From PALSA-1004 sp963829085 (GTDB taxonomy: Bacteria; Pseudomonadota; Gammaproteobacteria; Burkholderiales; SG8-41), in NCBI GenBank assembly GCA_963829085.1, contig CAWHHJ010000013.1, positions 1 through 64,000 of the forward strand: a stretch of DNA of 64,000 nucleotides, written 5' to 3'. Position 1 is the first letter of the stretch. Each line of letters opens with the position of its first letter. The notes beneath the pieces were generated by a model. It made no database searches. It was not told where the DNA came from and worked only from the letters and a program-made list of their open reading frames with translations. The position numbers and the translations under genes are program-made. Of this stretch, positions 7,979-16,934 are shown piece by piece.

Positions 7979-8680
7979 GTGGTCTTCCTCACGCCAACGG
8001 AATGGGAGATTCTGGCACTGAGCGTCAAAGTGTCGCTCTTGAGCGTGCTGATTACCTTGCCGGTGGCCGTTGGCGTCGCCGCGCTGCTCGCCCGCGCCGA
8101 TTTCTTCGGTAAGAGCGTGGTCGACGCGCTAGTGCATTTGCCGCTCGTGCTGCCGCCCGTTGTGATCGGATATTTCCTGTTGCTGCTGCTGGGGCGGCAA
8201 GGTCCGATAGGGGCGCTGCTCGATCAGTACCTCGGTATCGTCGTCGCATTTCGCTGGACGGGTGCGGCTATCGCATGCGGCATCATGGGGTTCCCGCTGA
8301 TGGTTCGCGCGATCCGGCTGTCGATCGAGAGTATCGATGCGGGCCTTGAAGCAGCGGCGCGCACGTTGGGTGCGAGTCGTCTGCGCGTCTTCTTTACAAT
8401 CATGCTCCCGCTTGCACTGCCGGGTGTGATAACGGGTGTCTTACTGTCATTCGCGCGGGGACTCGGAGAATTCGGCGCAACGATCACCTTCGTTTCCAAT
8501 ATCCCCGGTGAGACGCGTACGCTGCCGCTGGCGATTTATTCGCAAACGCAGATGCCGAACGGGGATGCGGAAGCGATGCGGCTCAGCATCATTTCGATCG
8601 TGCTTTCGGTACTGGCGCTGCTCACTTCAGAGATGCTGGTGCGGCGTGCGCAACGCCGCTCGCATGGCCGCGATGCTTAA
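7979..8680 (+). CDS. modB: Molybdate ABC transporter, permease ModB
   Basis: Inner-membrane channel subunit of the molybdate importer, 233 residues with about five transmembrane helices. The typical ModB blocks are seen: LPLVLPPVVIGYFLL, GRQGPIG, the EAA loop EAAARTLGASRLRVFFTI, and GEFGATITFVSNIPGETRT. The GTG start follows the modA TGA without a gap. The modC start lies inside the modB 3' end, so modABC is one operon behind the ModE-controlled promoter. Confidence 0.92.
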   Translation: MVFLTPTEWEILALSVKVSLLSVLITLPVAVGVAALLARADFFGKSVVDALVHLPLVLPPVVIGYFLLLLLGRQGPIGALLDQYLGIVVAFRWTGAAIACGIMGFPLMVRAIRLSIESIDAGLEAAARTLGASRLRVFFTIMLPLALPGVITGVLLSFARGLGEFGATITFVSNIPGETRTLPLAIYSQTQMPNGDAEAMRLSIISIVLSVLALLTSEMLVRRAQRRSHGRDA

Positions 8681-9743
8681 CATTGATGTCACGAAACGCC
8701 TGGGTGATTTTTCGCTGAACGCTTCGTTTACGAGTGATTCGGGTGTTACCGCGCTGTTCGGACGTTCGGGATCAGGCAAGACGACTCTCGTTAATGCAAT
8801 TGCGGGCTTGCTGCGTCCGGAACGCGGTGTCATCGAAGTCGATGGCGAGTGTCTCTACGACAGTTTGCGCGGCATCGATGTTCCGGTAGCTTCCCGGCGT
8901 GTCGGCTACGTATTCCAGGAAGGACGCCTGTTTCCCCATCTGACTGTGCGCGGCAATCTCAGTTACGGCTACCGGCTGACGCGCGCGGACCAACGTTACG
9001 TCGAGTTTGCGCATGTCGTAGAGTTGCTGGGGCTGGGCGGGCTGCTTGATCGCCGGCCCGGTAATCTTTCCGGCGGTGAAAAACAGCGCGCCGCTATCGG
9101 CCGCGCCTTACTCGCCAGTCCTCGCGTGCTGTTGATGGACGAGCCGCTTGCTGCGCTGGATCAACAGCTCAAGGCGGAAATTCTCGAGTACATCGAGCGT
9201 CTGCACGCGAATATCCGAATTCCCATTATCTATGTAACTCATGCGATCGAAGAGATCGTGCGTTTGGCGGACGTTGTTGTGATCATGGCAGCGGGCAGCG
9301 TGGTGACGGCGGGAAAGGTCAGCGATATCATGGGACGGCCGGAGTTGCGGGAGCAGACCGGGCGGTTCGAAGGCGGTACGGTGATAGAAGCGAAGGTAGT
9401 GTCGCAGGATAACGAATATGGTCTCGCGACGATTGCATTCAATGGCGGCCAGCTTGTCATTGCGGCCCCCGATGCCGGCGTCGGCCATGAGATACGGTTG
9501 CGTGTACGGGCCCGCGATGTATCGATCGCTCTGACGCGACCGCCCGACATCAGCGTGCTCAACGTGCTTAGTGGCCGCATCGTAGACATCCATGCCGAAG
9601 GGGGGCCAAGTGCCAATGTCCGCATCGATGTCGGCGGCGTTCGGCTGCTGGCGCGGATTACACGCTTCTCGCTGCAGAAGCTTGCGCTGAGTCCGGGCCA
9701 GCAGGTGTACGCGCTCGTTAAGGCGGTGTCGCTGGACCGCTAG
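8673..9743 (+). CDS. modC: Molybdate ABC transporter, ATP-binding protein ModC
   Basis: ATPase of the molybdate importer, 356 residues. Walker A GRSGSGKT at residues 30-37, signature LSGGEKQ at 132-138, Walker B VLLMDEPLAALD from 152. The last third has the small-molecule-binding TOBE (Mop) fold seen in ModC, which can bind molybdate and tune transport. The ATG at 8673 (MLNIDVTKRLGDF) gives the normal ModC N-terminus; an alternative ATG at 8664 adds three residues. Both lie within modB. Because the upstream ModE lacks a molybdate-binding domain, this TOBE domain is the most obvious molybdate sensor in the locus (inference). Confidence 0.92.
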   Translation: MLNIDVTKRLGDFSLNASFTSDSGVTALFGRSGSGKTTLVNAIAGLLRPERGVIEVDGECLYDSLRGIDVPVASRRVGYVFQEGRLFPHLTVRGNLSYGYRLTRADQRYVEFAHVVELLGLGGLLDRRPGNLSGGEKQRAAIGRALLASPRVLLMDEPLAALDQQLKAEILEYIERLHANIRIPIIYVTHAIEEIVRLADVVVIMAAGSVVTAGKVSDIMGRPELREQTGRFEGGTVIEAKVVSQDNEYGLATIAFNGGQLVIAAPDAGVGHEIRLRVRARDVSIALTRPPDISVLNVLSGRIVDIHAEGGPSANVRIDVGGVRLLARITRFSLQKLALSPGQQVYALVKAVSLDR

Positions 9744-9814
9744 CGCATTGGGCGCCCGGCTGCGGGCATGTTGCGGTGCACGACGTAAAACGAGGCGTTT
9801 CGGACCGCTGCGCA

Positions 9815-9823
9815 TGCTATTCT
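9815..9823 (+). promoter_or_regulatory. Candidate extended -10 element upstream of soxC
   Basis: TGC followed by TATTCT (9818-9823) is an extended -10, about 45 bases upstream of the GAGGAG ribosome-binding site of soxC. No good -35 is seen, as is usual for extended -10 promoters. The 130-base gap between modC and soxC leaves room for an independent promoter. Assigned by eye only. Confidence 0.35.
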
Positions 9824-9873
9824 GCTTAAAACAAAATGTGCGGCACGTGCGAATTCATATGAGGAGATCAAAT

Positions 9874-11205
9874 ATGACGTTGCCATCAAATCTGAAGCGC
9901 GATCCGACATTGCCAGAGCCAGCCACGTCCACCGCAGCTGCACCCGCGTCGCTGCCTCGTCGTCATTTTCTTCATAAGGGCGCTGCCATGGCAGGGAGCG
10001 CATTCGCGGCGGGCACTATGGGTGCGGGCCTTGCGCGCGGTGAGTCGCTGGCGATACCGGAAGCCGGCAAAGCAATGGGCCGGCCAATCCCGGCCAAAGA
10101 ATACGGCATGCCATCGAAGTTTGAAAAAGACTACGTGCGGGTAAGAACGAATGTATTCGTTAACCGGCAAAATCATTCCGACTGGAGCTTTACGCCGCTG
10201 CAATACCAGCAGGGAATCGTAACTCCCAACGGCGTCGTCTACGAACGGCATCACAACGGAACACCGGACATCGATCCGGATACGCACAAGCTGGTGATAC
10301 ATGGCATGGTCAAGCAGCCGCTCGTGTTCACGATGAGCGACTTGATGCGCTATCCGTCAGTATCGAAATTCTATTTCATGGAATGTTCGGGGAACGGCTT
10401 GACCGACTGGACAAAACCGGCGTCGACCACCGTTCAGCAGACACATGGATTGCTCTCTTGTGGACAGTGGGTGGGCGTGCCTTTCTCGACACTGCTCGAC
10501 GAAGCCGGCGTTGCAACGGGCGCCAAGTGGCTGCTGGTCGAGGGCGCCGATGGCGCGGGACACACACGCAGCATTCCGCTCAACAAGGCGATGTCCGATG
10601 GCTTGCTGGTGTACGCGCTGAATGGCGAAATGTTGCGTCCCGAAAACGGTTATCCGCTGCGTGCGTTCTTTCCCGGCTGGGAAGGCAATGTCAACGTCAA
10701 ATGGCTGCGCCGCATCAAGGTCGGCGACCAGCCGTGGCACTTCCGCAGTGAAACGGCGCGCTATACCGACCCGATGCCCGACGGAAAATGGCGCCAGTTC
10801 AGCATGGAAATGGACGCGAAATCGGTCATCACAAATCCATCGGGCGGACAAAAACTCGCGGGTGCCGGCTTTTATGAAATACGCGGGTTCGCCTGGTCGG
10901 GCCGCGGCAAAGTTGCGAAGGTGGACGTCTCGGTCGATGGCGGCAAAAACTGGCGCGAAGCGGCGCTTGAGGAACCCGTACTCGATAAGTGCCTGACCAC
11001 TTTCAGAGTGCCATGGAATTGGGATGGCAGGCTCGCGGTGCTTCAAAGCCGCGTGATGGACAGCACGGGTTATGTGCAACCGACCATCCAGGAGATAGGC
11101 GTTGCACGCGGCATACATCCTTATGCCTTCGTGCAGCATCACAATGGTATTCAAAGCTGGGCGGTCACTGAAAGAGGGGAGGTGAGCAATGTCATCGCTT
11201 CCTAA
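9874..11205 (+). CDS. soxC: SoxC-like molybdenum sulfane/sulfite dehydrogenase subunit
   Basis: A 443-residue molybdopterin oxidoreductase of the sulfite oxidase family, most like SoxC, which with the cytochrome SoxD oxidises sulfane sulfur or sulfite in the periplasm. A twin-arginine signal, SLPRRHFLHKGAAM (RR at 29-30), exports the folded cofactor-loaded enzyme. The Mo-ligand Cys is Cys171 in FYFMECSGNG. A C-terminal Mo-co dimerisation domain (GKVAKVDVSVDGGKNW) follows. The start at 9874 has GAGGAG upstream. It overlaps the cytochrome gene by 17 bases and lies directly after modABC, so cofactor supply and its user are adjacent. No soxXYZAB genes are in the window, so sulfite oxidation by a stand-alone enzyme is a possible alternative. 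Confidence 0.85.
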   Translation: MTLPSNLKRDPTLPEPATSTAAAPASLPRRHFLHKGAAMAGSAFAAGTMGAGLARGESLAIPEAGKAMGRPIPAKEYGMPSKFEKDYVRVRTNVFVNRQNHSDWSFTPLQYQQGIVTPNGVVYERHHNGTPDIDPDTHKLVIHGMVKQPLVFTMSDLMRYPSVSKFYFMECSGNGLTDWTKPASTTVQQTHGLLSCGQWVGVPFSTLLDEAGVATGAKWLLVEGADGAGHTRSIPLNKAMSDGLLVYALNGEMLRPENGYPLRAFFPGWEGNVNVKWLRRIKVGDQPWHFRSETARYTDPMPDGKWRQFSMEMDAKSVITNPSGGQKLAGAGFYEIRGFAWSGRGKVAKVDVSVDGGKNWREAALEEPVLDKCLTTFRVPWNWDGRLAVLQSRVMDSTGYVQPTIQEIGVARGIHPYAFVQHHNGIQSWAVTERGEVSNVIAS

Positions 11206-11758
11206 AAACATCCTCGTCGTCTCAGTCCTATCGGCCTTCGCCGCCGTTGCCTTCGCGCAAGATAAGCCGCGCCTCGGGCAACCGATTACTGAAGCGGATA
11301 TCGCGCCATGGAACATCGACATACGTACGCCCGACGGGCAGGGGCTGCCCGCGGGCCGCGGCTCGGTTGCTGATGGCGAGAAGGTCTACAACGGTAAGTG
11401 TTTAGCCTGTCACGGCGCCAAGGCGGCGGGTGGGCCAGTCTATGGCACGATGGTCGGCGGCATCGGTTCGTTCAAAACTGAAAAGCGCGTATTGACGCCG
11501 GGCAGCATGTATCCGTACGCGCCCATTCTCTACGATTACATCAATCGCGCGATGCCGATGGATAAACCGCAGTCGCTCACGCCGAATGAGGTCTATGCGG
11601 TCTCGGCGTACATCTTGAATCTGAATGGCCTGATTCCAGCGGACGCTGTAATGGATCAGAACACCCTGCCGAAAGTAAAGATGCCGAACGCCGGCAACTT
11701 CTACGTCGATGACCGACCCGACACAAAGTCCACGCGGTGCATGCGCGATTGTCGTTAA
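11189..11758 (+). CDS. soxD: SoxD-like periplasmic cytochrome c
   Basis: A 189-residue c-type cytochrome. A signal peptide of about 23 residues (ending AFA) is followed by one haem-binding motif CLACH at 71-75; a MPMDKP segment around 125 probably provides the axial Met. The C-terminus TRCMRDC carries two further Cys seen in related SoxD-type cytochromes. Only one haem motif is present, whereas classical Paracoccus SoxD is a longer diheme protein, so this is the short monohaem form. The start lies inside the end of soxC, implying coupled translation and a SoxCD-like complex passing electrons to the respiratory chain. Confidence 0.83.
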   Translation: MSSLPKNILVVSVLSAFAAVAFAQDKPRLGQPITEADIAPWNIDIRTPDGQGLPAGRGSVADGEKVYNGKCLACHGAKAAGGPVYGTMVGGIGSFKTEKRVLTPGSMYPYAPILYDYINRAMPMDKPQSLTPNEVYAVSAYILNLNGLIPADAVMDQNTLPKVKMPNAGNFYVDDRPDTKSTRCMRDCR

Positions 11759-11805
11759 GCGTTATGTAGCGGCGCCGATACGGCCAGACGTGTGATGCTG
11801 GTATG

Positions 11806-12534
11806 CTAGCGCACAATGCCCGCGCGCTTACGATACAGCAGCAGCGCGCATGCAGCCGCCAGCAGCGCTAAAGCGAGCGGCCCGTGATAACTGGCATGCG
11901 CAATTTGTAGTTGCCAGCCAAACGCCGCCAGTAGCGCGACTTCGAGCCACGTCGCTTTACGATTCAGCAGAAGATAGGCGCCGGCGGCAAGGGCGGCGAC
12001 CAATACTGCCCACGATCCCGTGAGACTGATGAAGGAACCAACTCCGCCCACCCAATGGTCGACCCACATGCGGTCAAGAAAGAGGCGCACGGCGTCGGCT
12101 TGCTGCGCCGTTAGAGTCCCCGCGTCCGTCATTTCCTGCACGACCACAAGCTGGCGACCGAGACCTATGCCGCCGATGCCGTCGAGCACGGTGTAGTAGG
12201 TCATGAAGACAACCGTCGCAATACGTGACACCCAGGCGAGGGCATTGAATCGTACTGCGCCGGTATCGCCGAACGCGTCGGTCAGCAGCAGGAGCCCAAA
12301 TGCGATGATCACGATCAGCGGTGTCTGGATCATGTGCATCAGAAACCACCAATCGGGCCCGAAGTATCGAATGACGTTGAATGGCATACCGCCGTCATGC
12401 GGATGAGATAAAAAAGCGCTCATTCCGGGGTCCGCGGTGAATTGCCCGGGATGGAACAATTCGATTACCGCAAGCAGCAGCGGTACGGCGACGAGGCTGA
12501 CCCAGGCGAGCCCGCGCAGACGTGCAGTGTTCAT
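11806..12534 (-). CDS. Integral membrane protein of unknown function
   Basis: A 242-residue hydrophobic protein with about six predicted membrane helices, for example residues 8-24, 65-84, and a long Ala/Leu-rich stretch near the C-terminus. Between them are polar loops with WWFLMHM and DRMWVDHWVGGVGS. I do not recognise the family. It converges on soxD (47-base gap) and is preceded by 106 bases that contain a 14-base perfect palindrome. Coding is supported by codon use, length and the regular alternation of hydrophobic and polar segments. No function can be assigned. Confidence 0.7.
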   Translation of the reverse strand: MNTARLRGLAWVSLVAVPLLLAVIELFHPGQFTADPGMSAFLSHPHDGGMPFNVIRYFGPDWWFLMHMIQTPLIVIIAFGLLLLTDAFGDTGAVRFNALAWVSRIATVVFMTYYTVLDGIGGIGLGRQLVVVQEMTDAGTLTAQQADAVRLFLDRMWVDHWVGGVGSFISLTGSWAVLVAALAAGAYLLLNRKATWLEVALLAAFGWQLQIAHASYHGPLALALLAAACALLLYRKRAGIVR

Positions 12535-12576
12535 ACGTTTTCCCCGTTACCGTGCCTTGAGCCAGAGCAAGCGCGA

Positions 12577-12590
12577 ACGACGATCGTCGT
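12577..12590. repeat. 14-base perfect palindrome between two minus-strand genes
   Basis: ACGACGATCGTCGT is its own reverse complement. It sits in the 106-base gap between the family-5 solute-binding gene and the membrane-protein gene, about 45 bases upstream of the latter's start. It could be an operator for a dimeric regulator. Chance occurrence is possible in GC-rich DNA. Confidence 0.3.
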
Positions 12591-12640
12591 CTTGTGAGGG
12601 ACTCAATCGCATCCGTTACGCTGTAATCGCGGGCGGTTGT

Positions 12641-14197
12641 TTATTGCGGACGAAAGAACTCGGCGAGCGAGCGCTCATCGGTGCGCGCTTCGTAGTTGAT
12701 ACTTTTCTTCATCGCCCAGGTTACGATCTGATGGTAGAGCGGAATGATGCCGTAGTCCGCCGCTGCGACCGCGGACGCTTCACGTGCGATCGACTCACGT
12801 TTCTTCTCATCGACGGTATCGAGCGCTTGCTCGACGAGCCGATCAAGTTTCGGGTTGGCATAGTGCGCCCAGTTCCATGCGCCGTTGCCCATATCGGTAT
12901 TCGGCGTCATGAGAAGCGCGCGCAACGCGAGGTCCGCCGCATATGATCCCCAGCCTAGCATGGCGAAAGCGAACTGCTGGTCGCGGGCTTTAGACAGATA
13001 CACATTGAAGGGCATCGCCTCGACAGTGCACTTGATCCCGACGCGCGACAGCATTTGTGCAACCGCCTGTGCTACCTGGTCATCGTTGATATAGCGGTCG
13101 CTCGGCGCCGAAACTTTCAGCGCAAAGCCGCTCGGGTAGCCTGCCTCCGCGAGCAGTTTTTTAGCACCGTCTGGATCGAAGGCCTCCACTTTGAGGGCGC
13201 TGTTGTAACCGAAAATCTGCGGTGCCACGACATTTGACGCCGGCACGGCGACGTTTTCCATGGCGCGTTCTACCAGCGCTTTGCGGTTGATGGCCTTCGA
13301 GACCGCCTGCCGCACGCGCCGGTCCATGAATGGGTTCTTGCCAAGCGGCTTGCCGTCGAGATCAGTTATTGACGGCGGGTTCGGGCGGTACTGATCGAGG
13401 TGGAAAAAAATGGTTCGCCAGGACACGGTCTGCGCGATGCGCAGCGACGCTTCCTTGCGCAGCCGCTCGAGGTCCGCCGGCGGAACGTTTTCTATCACGT
13501 CGACGTCGCCTGCCAGCAGCGCCGCAGTACGCGCAGGATCGCTCGGCATCGCACGGAAACTCACTTTGTCCCATGCGGAGGGTTTGTCCCAGTAACCGTC
13601 GAAGCGCGCCAGCTCCACGCGGTCGCCGCGCGCCCAGCGTACGAACTTGAACGGTCCACTGCCGATCATCGCCTTGCCGGAATCGAAGTCAGCGGACGTC
13701 GCTTTGAGCGCGACGTTCTTCGATACGATCATGACCGCATTGAGATCCTGCGGCAGCGCGCCGTATGGCGTCGCTGTCTTCAGGCGTATGGTTAACGGAT
13801 CAACGATCTCCTTGGAGACGATGCGGCGCACATAGACCGCGAAGCCGCCCGGGCTGCCTGCAATCGACAGCGGCCGCACAAGCGAGAATGCGACATCCTC
13901 CGCGGTCAGCGGAGAGCCGTCATGAAATTTCACGCCTTTGCGCAATTTGAATTCCCACGTCAGCGGATCGATGGCGCGCCACGATATTGCCAGGCCGGGA
14001 ATGATGCGGGCGCGCGAATCGACATGTGTCAAGGCGTCAAACACGTGCCAGCCGATAGCTACATTGTGCTGCGTGGCCACGTAATGCGGGTCGAGCGAAG
14101 TCACGTCGGCGCTCATACCAATCGACAGCTCTGATGCCGGCGCGACGGTCACGAACGTCACGAGCAGCAGGCAAGCGCATGCTACACGAAGCGCCAT
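12641..14197 (-). CDS. ABC transporter substrate-binding protein, family 5 (peptide/opine/nickel type)
   Basis: Periplasmic binding protein of the SBP_bac_5 family, 518 residues. From the ATG at 14197 it has a signal peptide (MALRVACACLLLVTF, cleaved near APAS) and then ELSIGMSADVTSLDPHYV, the standard family opening. Further family blocks: KLRKGVKFHDGSPLTAEDV and NPFMDRRVRQAVSKAI. The frame is open well upstream, but only the 14197 start puts a signal peptide at the N-terminus. No permease or ATPase genes are adjacent, so it is an orphan binding protein; the ligand is probably a peptide or similar, but this is not evident. Confidence 0.85.
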   Translation of the reverse strand: MALRVACACLLLVTFVTVAPASELSIGMSADVTSLDPHYVATQHNVAIGWHVFDALTHVDSRARIIPGLAISWRAIDPLTWEFKLRKGVKFHDGSPLTAEDVAFSLVRPLSIAGSPGGFAVYVRRIVSKEIVDPLTIRLKTATPYGALPQDLNAVMIVSKNVALKATSADFDSGKAMIGSGPFKFVRWARGDRVELARFDGYWDKPSAWDKVSFRAMPSDPARTAALLAGDVDVIENVPPADLERLRKEASLRIAQTVSWRTIFFHLDQYRPNPPSITDLDGKPLGKNPFMDRRVRQAVSKAINRKALVERAMENVAVPASNVVAPQIFGYNSALKVEAFDPDGAKKLLAEAGYPSGFALKVSAPSDRYINDDQVAQAVAQMLSRVGIKCTVEAMPFNVYLSKARDQQFAFAMLGWGSYAADLALRALLMTPNTDMGNGAWNWAHYANPKLDRLVEQALDTVDEKKRESIAREASAVAAADYGIIPLYHQIVTWAMKKSINYEARTDERSLAEFFRPQ

Positions 14198-14346
14198 GCG
14201 GGACACCGAACGGATGACTGACGACGCGGCGCGCGCAGACGTAACTGCGTGCGTCGTATCGTGGACGTGATACGGCAGCGCGTGACAGGCGGACATTTGT
14301 AAGTTCGTAGCGATGATGGTGTTCCTTCGATTTCTAATGCGGGATC

Positions 14347-16410
14347 TTACGCTGCGCGGTCTGCAAGCGCTGTGAGCAGCGGCGGCAATGCGCTGATCGG
14401 CGGCAGGCAGCTCACGCCCTTGCACACCCACGCCTGCGACGACTTACTTGCCGGTTTAATAAGTTATCGGCGGCAGCCCCTGCATATCGGGCGCTATGGA
14501 GAGCGTGATCACCCCGGGAAGATACCGTGAATTGAGCTGTCGCTGCCATTCCAGCCGAGTGGCCGCTGGTCCAGTCAGTACCGTTACGGCAGGCGGTGTG
14601 AGCTGTTCCTCCAATGCAACGCAGAGAGTCCCATGTGCGTTTGGCTGCGTTTCGAGCAACGGAGCCAATGCCTCGACGTGCGCGCGCCGCTTCGGTGTAG
14701 CGCGGCTCGCCAAGTATGTGACCCAGGCGTTCGAGCGCCACGGCAGCAACGCTGTTGCCCGACGGTGTGTCGCTGCGCGGCCCGATCTTCGCCCGATGCA
14801 GAAGCTGCTCATGATCGTCGCTTACAAAAAAGAAACCGCCGTGCTCGCGGTCTTCAAAGCGGTCGAGCATCACTTCTGCGAGTGAACGCGCCCATTCGAG
14901 ATCGATCGCCGAAAACTCCGCCTGCATAAGCTCCAGCAGCGCGTCGAGCAAAAATGCGTAGTCATCGAGATAGGCGTTGAGATGAGCCTTGCCGTCCTTA
15001 TAGGTGGCAAGCAGTCTGCCGCCGCCGTTTCCACGTTCTGCATCGGGAATCCAGAGACTCGCGCGGATAAACTCCGCAGCGCTGCGAGCTGACGCGAGCC
15101 ATTGCGGCTGATCGAAGACACGTGACGCATGTGTCATTCCTTTGATCATGAGCGCATTCCAGCTCGTGAGTATCTTTTCGTCGCGCGCCGGCCGGACGCG
15201 GCGCCCGCGCAATGCAAGCAGCTTCACGCGAGCCTCGTCCAGCCGCGCTTGCGCTTCTTGCATTGTGATGCCGAGCCCGGCAACGATGGCAGCCAGCGGT
15301 TTTACGACCTGCAAGTGCCAATACTTGTGTTCAAAGTTTGGCGGCGCATCGAGTCCGAAATGAGGTGCAACGACGGCATACTCCTGCTCTGTCAGGACAC
15401 CGCGCACTTCCTCAGGCGTCCAAACGTAGAATTTTCCTTCCTCGTGCTCCGAGTCCGCGTCGAGCGTCGAATAGTAGCCGCCGTCCGGCGCCTGCATTTC
15501 GCGCATTGCCCACGCGGCAGTGTCGGCAACGACGCGCGCATACAGCGGCTGACGGTCAACCAGCCACAGGTCTGTATATAGCGCGAGCAACGGGCCGTTG
15601 TCGTACAGCGATTTTTTCAAAGTGAGGTATTTTCCATTGCTGGTCGACGCAATAGCGGTAAAAGCCGCCGCGGAGTTGATCGTAGAGCCCGCGCTCCGCC
15701 ATGTTGGTCAGTGTGAGTGTCGTGACGCGCATGGCATGCTCATCACCGAGAACAGCGCGGCGCAGACAGAATTCAAACTCGGCTGTATGCGGAAACTTGA
15801 GCGGGTCCCGTATGCCGCCGTCGGTCTCGTCAAACATTCGTTTGATGCCGGCGAGTGCGCTATCGAGGAGATCCGGGCTCAGTGACTGCACGCCGCTTCC
15901 CTGCGGAATCACCTGCACGAGAGCATCGCGCAGCGATTTGCCCTTCTGTTCGAGTTCACCGCGTCGTTCGCGATAAGAGGCGGCTACCTGCGGCATGACA
16001 TCCATGAATCCGGGCTTGTCATAGCGCGCTGTCTTGGGAAAGTAGGTGCCGCCGAAAAACGGCGTCTGATCCGGCAGCAGGAACATGGTGAGCGGCCAGC
16101 CGCCGCGGCGCGCGGTCAGTACGTTATGCGCAGTCTGATAAATCTGGTCGAGATCCGGACGCTCTTCGCGATCTACCTTGATGTTGATGAACAGCTTGTT
16201 CATCACTGTCGCCACTTCCGCATCTTCAAATGATTCGTGCGCCATGACGTGACACCAGTGGCAAGCTGAGTATCCGATCGACAGCAGTATGGGCTTGTCC
16301 TGCTCGCGTGCGGCCGCGAGCGCTTCATCTCCCCAGGGATACCAGTCAACCGGATTGTCGGCGTGCTGCCTGAGATACGGACTTGTTTCGCTTGCTAGCC
16401 GGTTGCTCAT
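14347..16410 (-). pseudogene. Thioredoxin-domain protein of the YyaL/DUF255 family, broken by three frameshifts
   Basis: The family (about 680 residues) joins an N-terminal thioredoxin-like domain to an (alpha/alpha)6 barrel. Start at 16410: MSNRLASETSPYLRQHADNP, then the CHWC redox motif in YSACHWCHVMAHESF. The frame breaks at PHFEK in a run of six A (15612-15617 on the plus strand); the next frame resumes at SLYDNGPLLALYTDLW. It breaks again near 14678-14690 after EPRYTEAARA and resumes HVEALAPLLETQ. A third break near 14459-14466 restores AWVCKGVSCLPPI, ending at the TAA of 14347-14349. Each step equals one extra base. All three pieces keep family sequence without other stops, so decay is recent or the assembly carries insertions. 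Confidence 0.85.
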
Positions 16411-16496
16411 GAGAGAGGATGCGCGAAAAAAATAGTATAGCATCGCGGCCCGCGCGAGCCGGCGTGCGCGTCGCGTCACAAGCCCGCGAAATTCCC

Positions 16497-16505
16497 TGCT
16501 ATTCT
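16497..16505 (+). promoter_or_regulatory. Candidate extended -10 element upstream of crcB
   Basis: TGC followed by TATTCT (16500-16505), 28 bases before the crcB ATG. The leader would be only about 20 bases, too short for a fluoride riboswitch, and no crcB-motif riboswitch was seen. By-eye call. Confidence 0.35.
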
Positions 16506-16533
16506 CAGGTCTCGTGTGACGGGAGGTCACCGC

Positions 16534-16917
16534 ATGACGCTTTATGGATTCCTTGCAGTAGGTGCCGGTGCGACTCTGGGCGCATGGCTGCGCTGGCTCC
16601 TCGGCATCGGACTCAACCCGCTGCTTTCGAACATTCTGCTCGGTACACTGATGGCCAATCTGGTCGGTGGTTACCTAATCGGCATTGCTGTTGAATATTT
16701 TCTTCACCACGACAGCGTGCCGCCCGAATTCCGTCTCTTTGTAATCGTCGGTTTTCTCGGCGGCCTCACGACATTCTCATCGTTCTCTGCCGAAGCAGTG
16801 GAACTCCTGATGGACCGCGAGCTGGGTTCGACATTTATACTTGTTGCCTCGCATTTGCTTGGCTCGCTGGCGATGACGTATCTCGGCATAGCGACCGTAC
16901 GATGGCTCAGCGTATAG
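16534..16917 (+). CDS. crcB: Fluoride ion channel/exporter CrcB (Fluc)
   Basis: Small inner-membrane protein, 127 residues with four transmembrane helices, that forms dual-topology dimers and lets fluoride leave the cell. Family signatures: GAWLRWLLG near the N-terminus, the Asn-containing GTLMANLVGGYLIG, and GFLGGLTTFSSFS, whose Phe and Ser residues line the fluoride pore. The start at 16534 has GGGAGG 8 bases upstream; an in-frame GTG at 16516 is less likely. It diverges from the YyaL-like gene and is followed after 17 bases by a Bug protein. Confidence 0.93.
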   Translation: MTLYGFLAVGAGATLGAWLRWLLGIGLNPLLSNILLGTLMANLVGGYLIGIAVEYFLHHDSVPPEFRLFVIVGFLGGLTTFSSFSAEAVELLMDRELGSTFILVASHLLGSLAMTYLGIATVRWLSV

Positions 16918-16934
16918 CGCGAGGGACGTAAGCC

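Noticed and set aside
16411..16533. Possible fluoride riboswitch before crcB
   Set aside because: The conserved crcB-motif elements were not seen, and the likely promoter leaves a leader of only about 20 bases.
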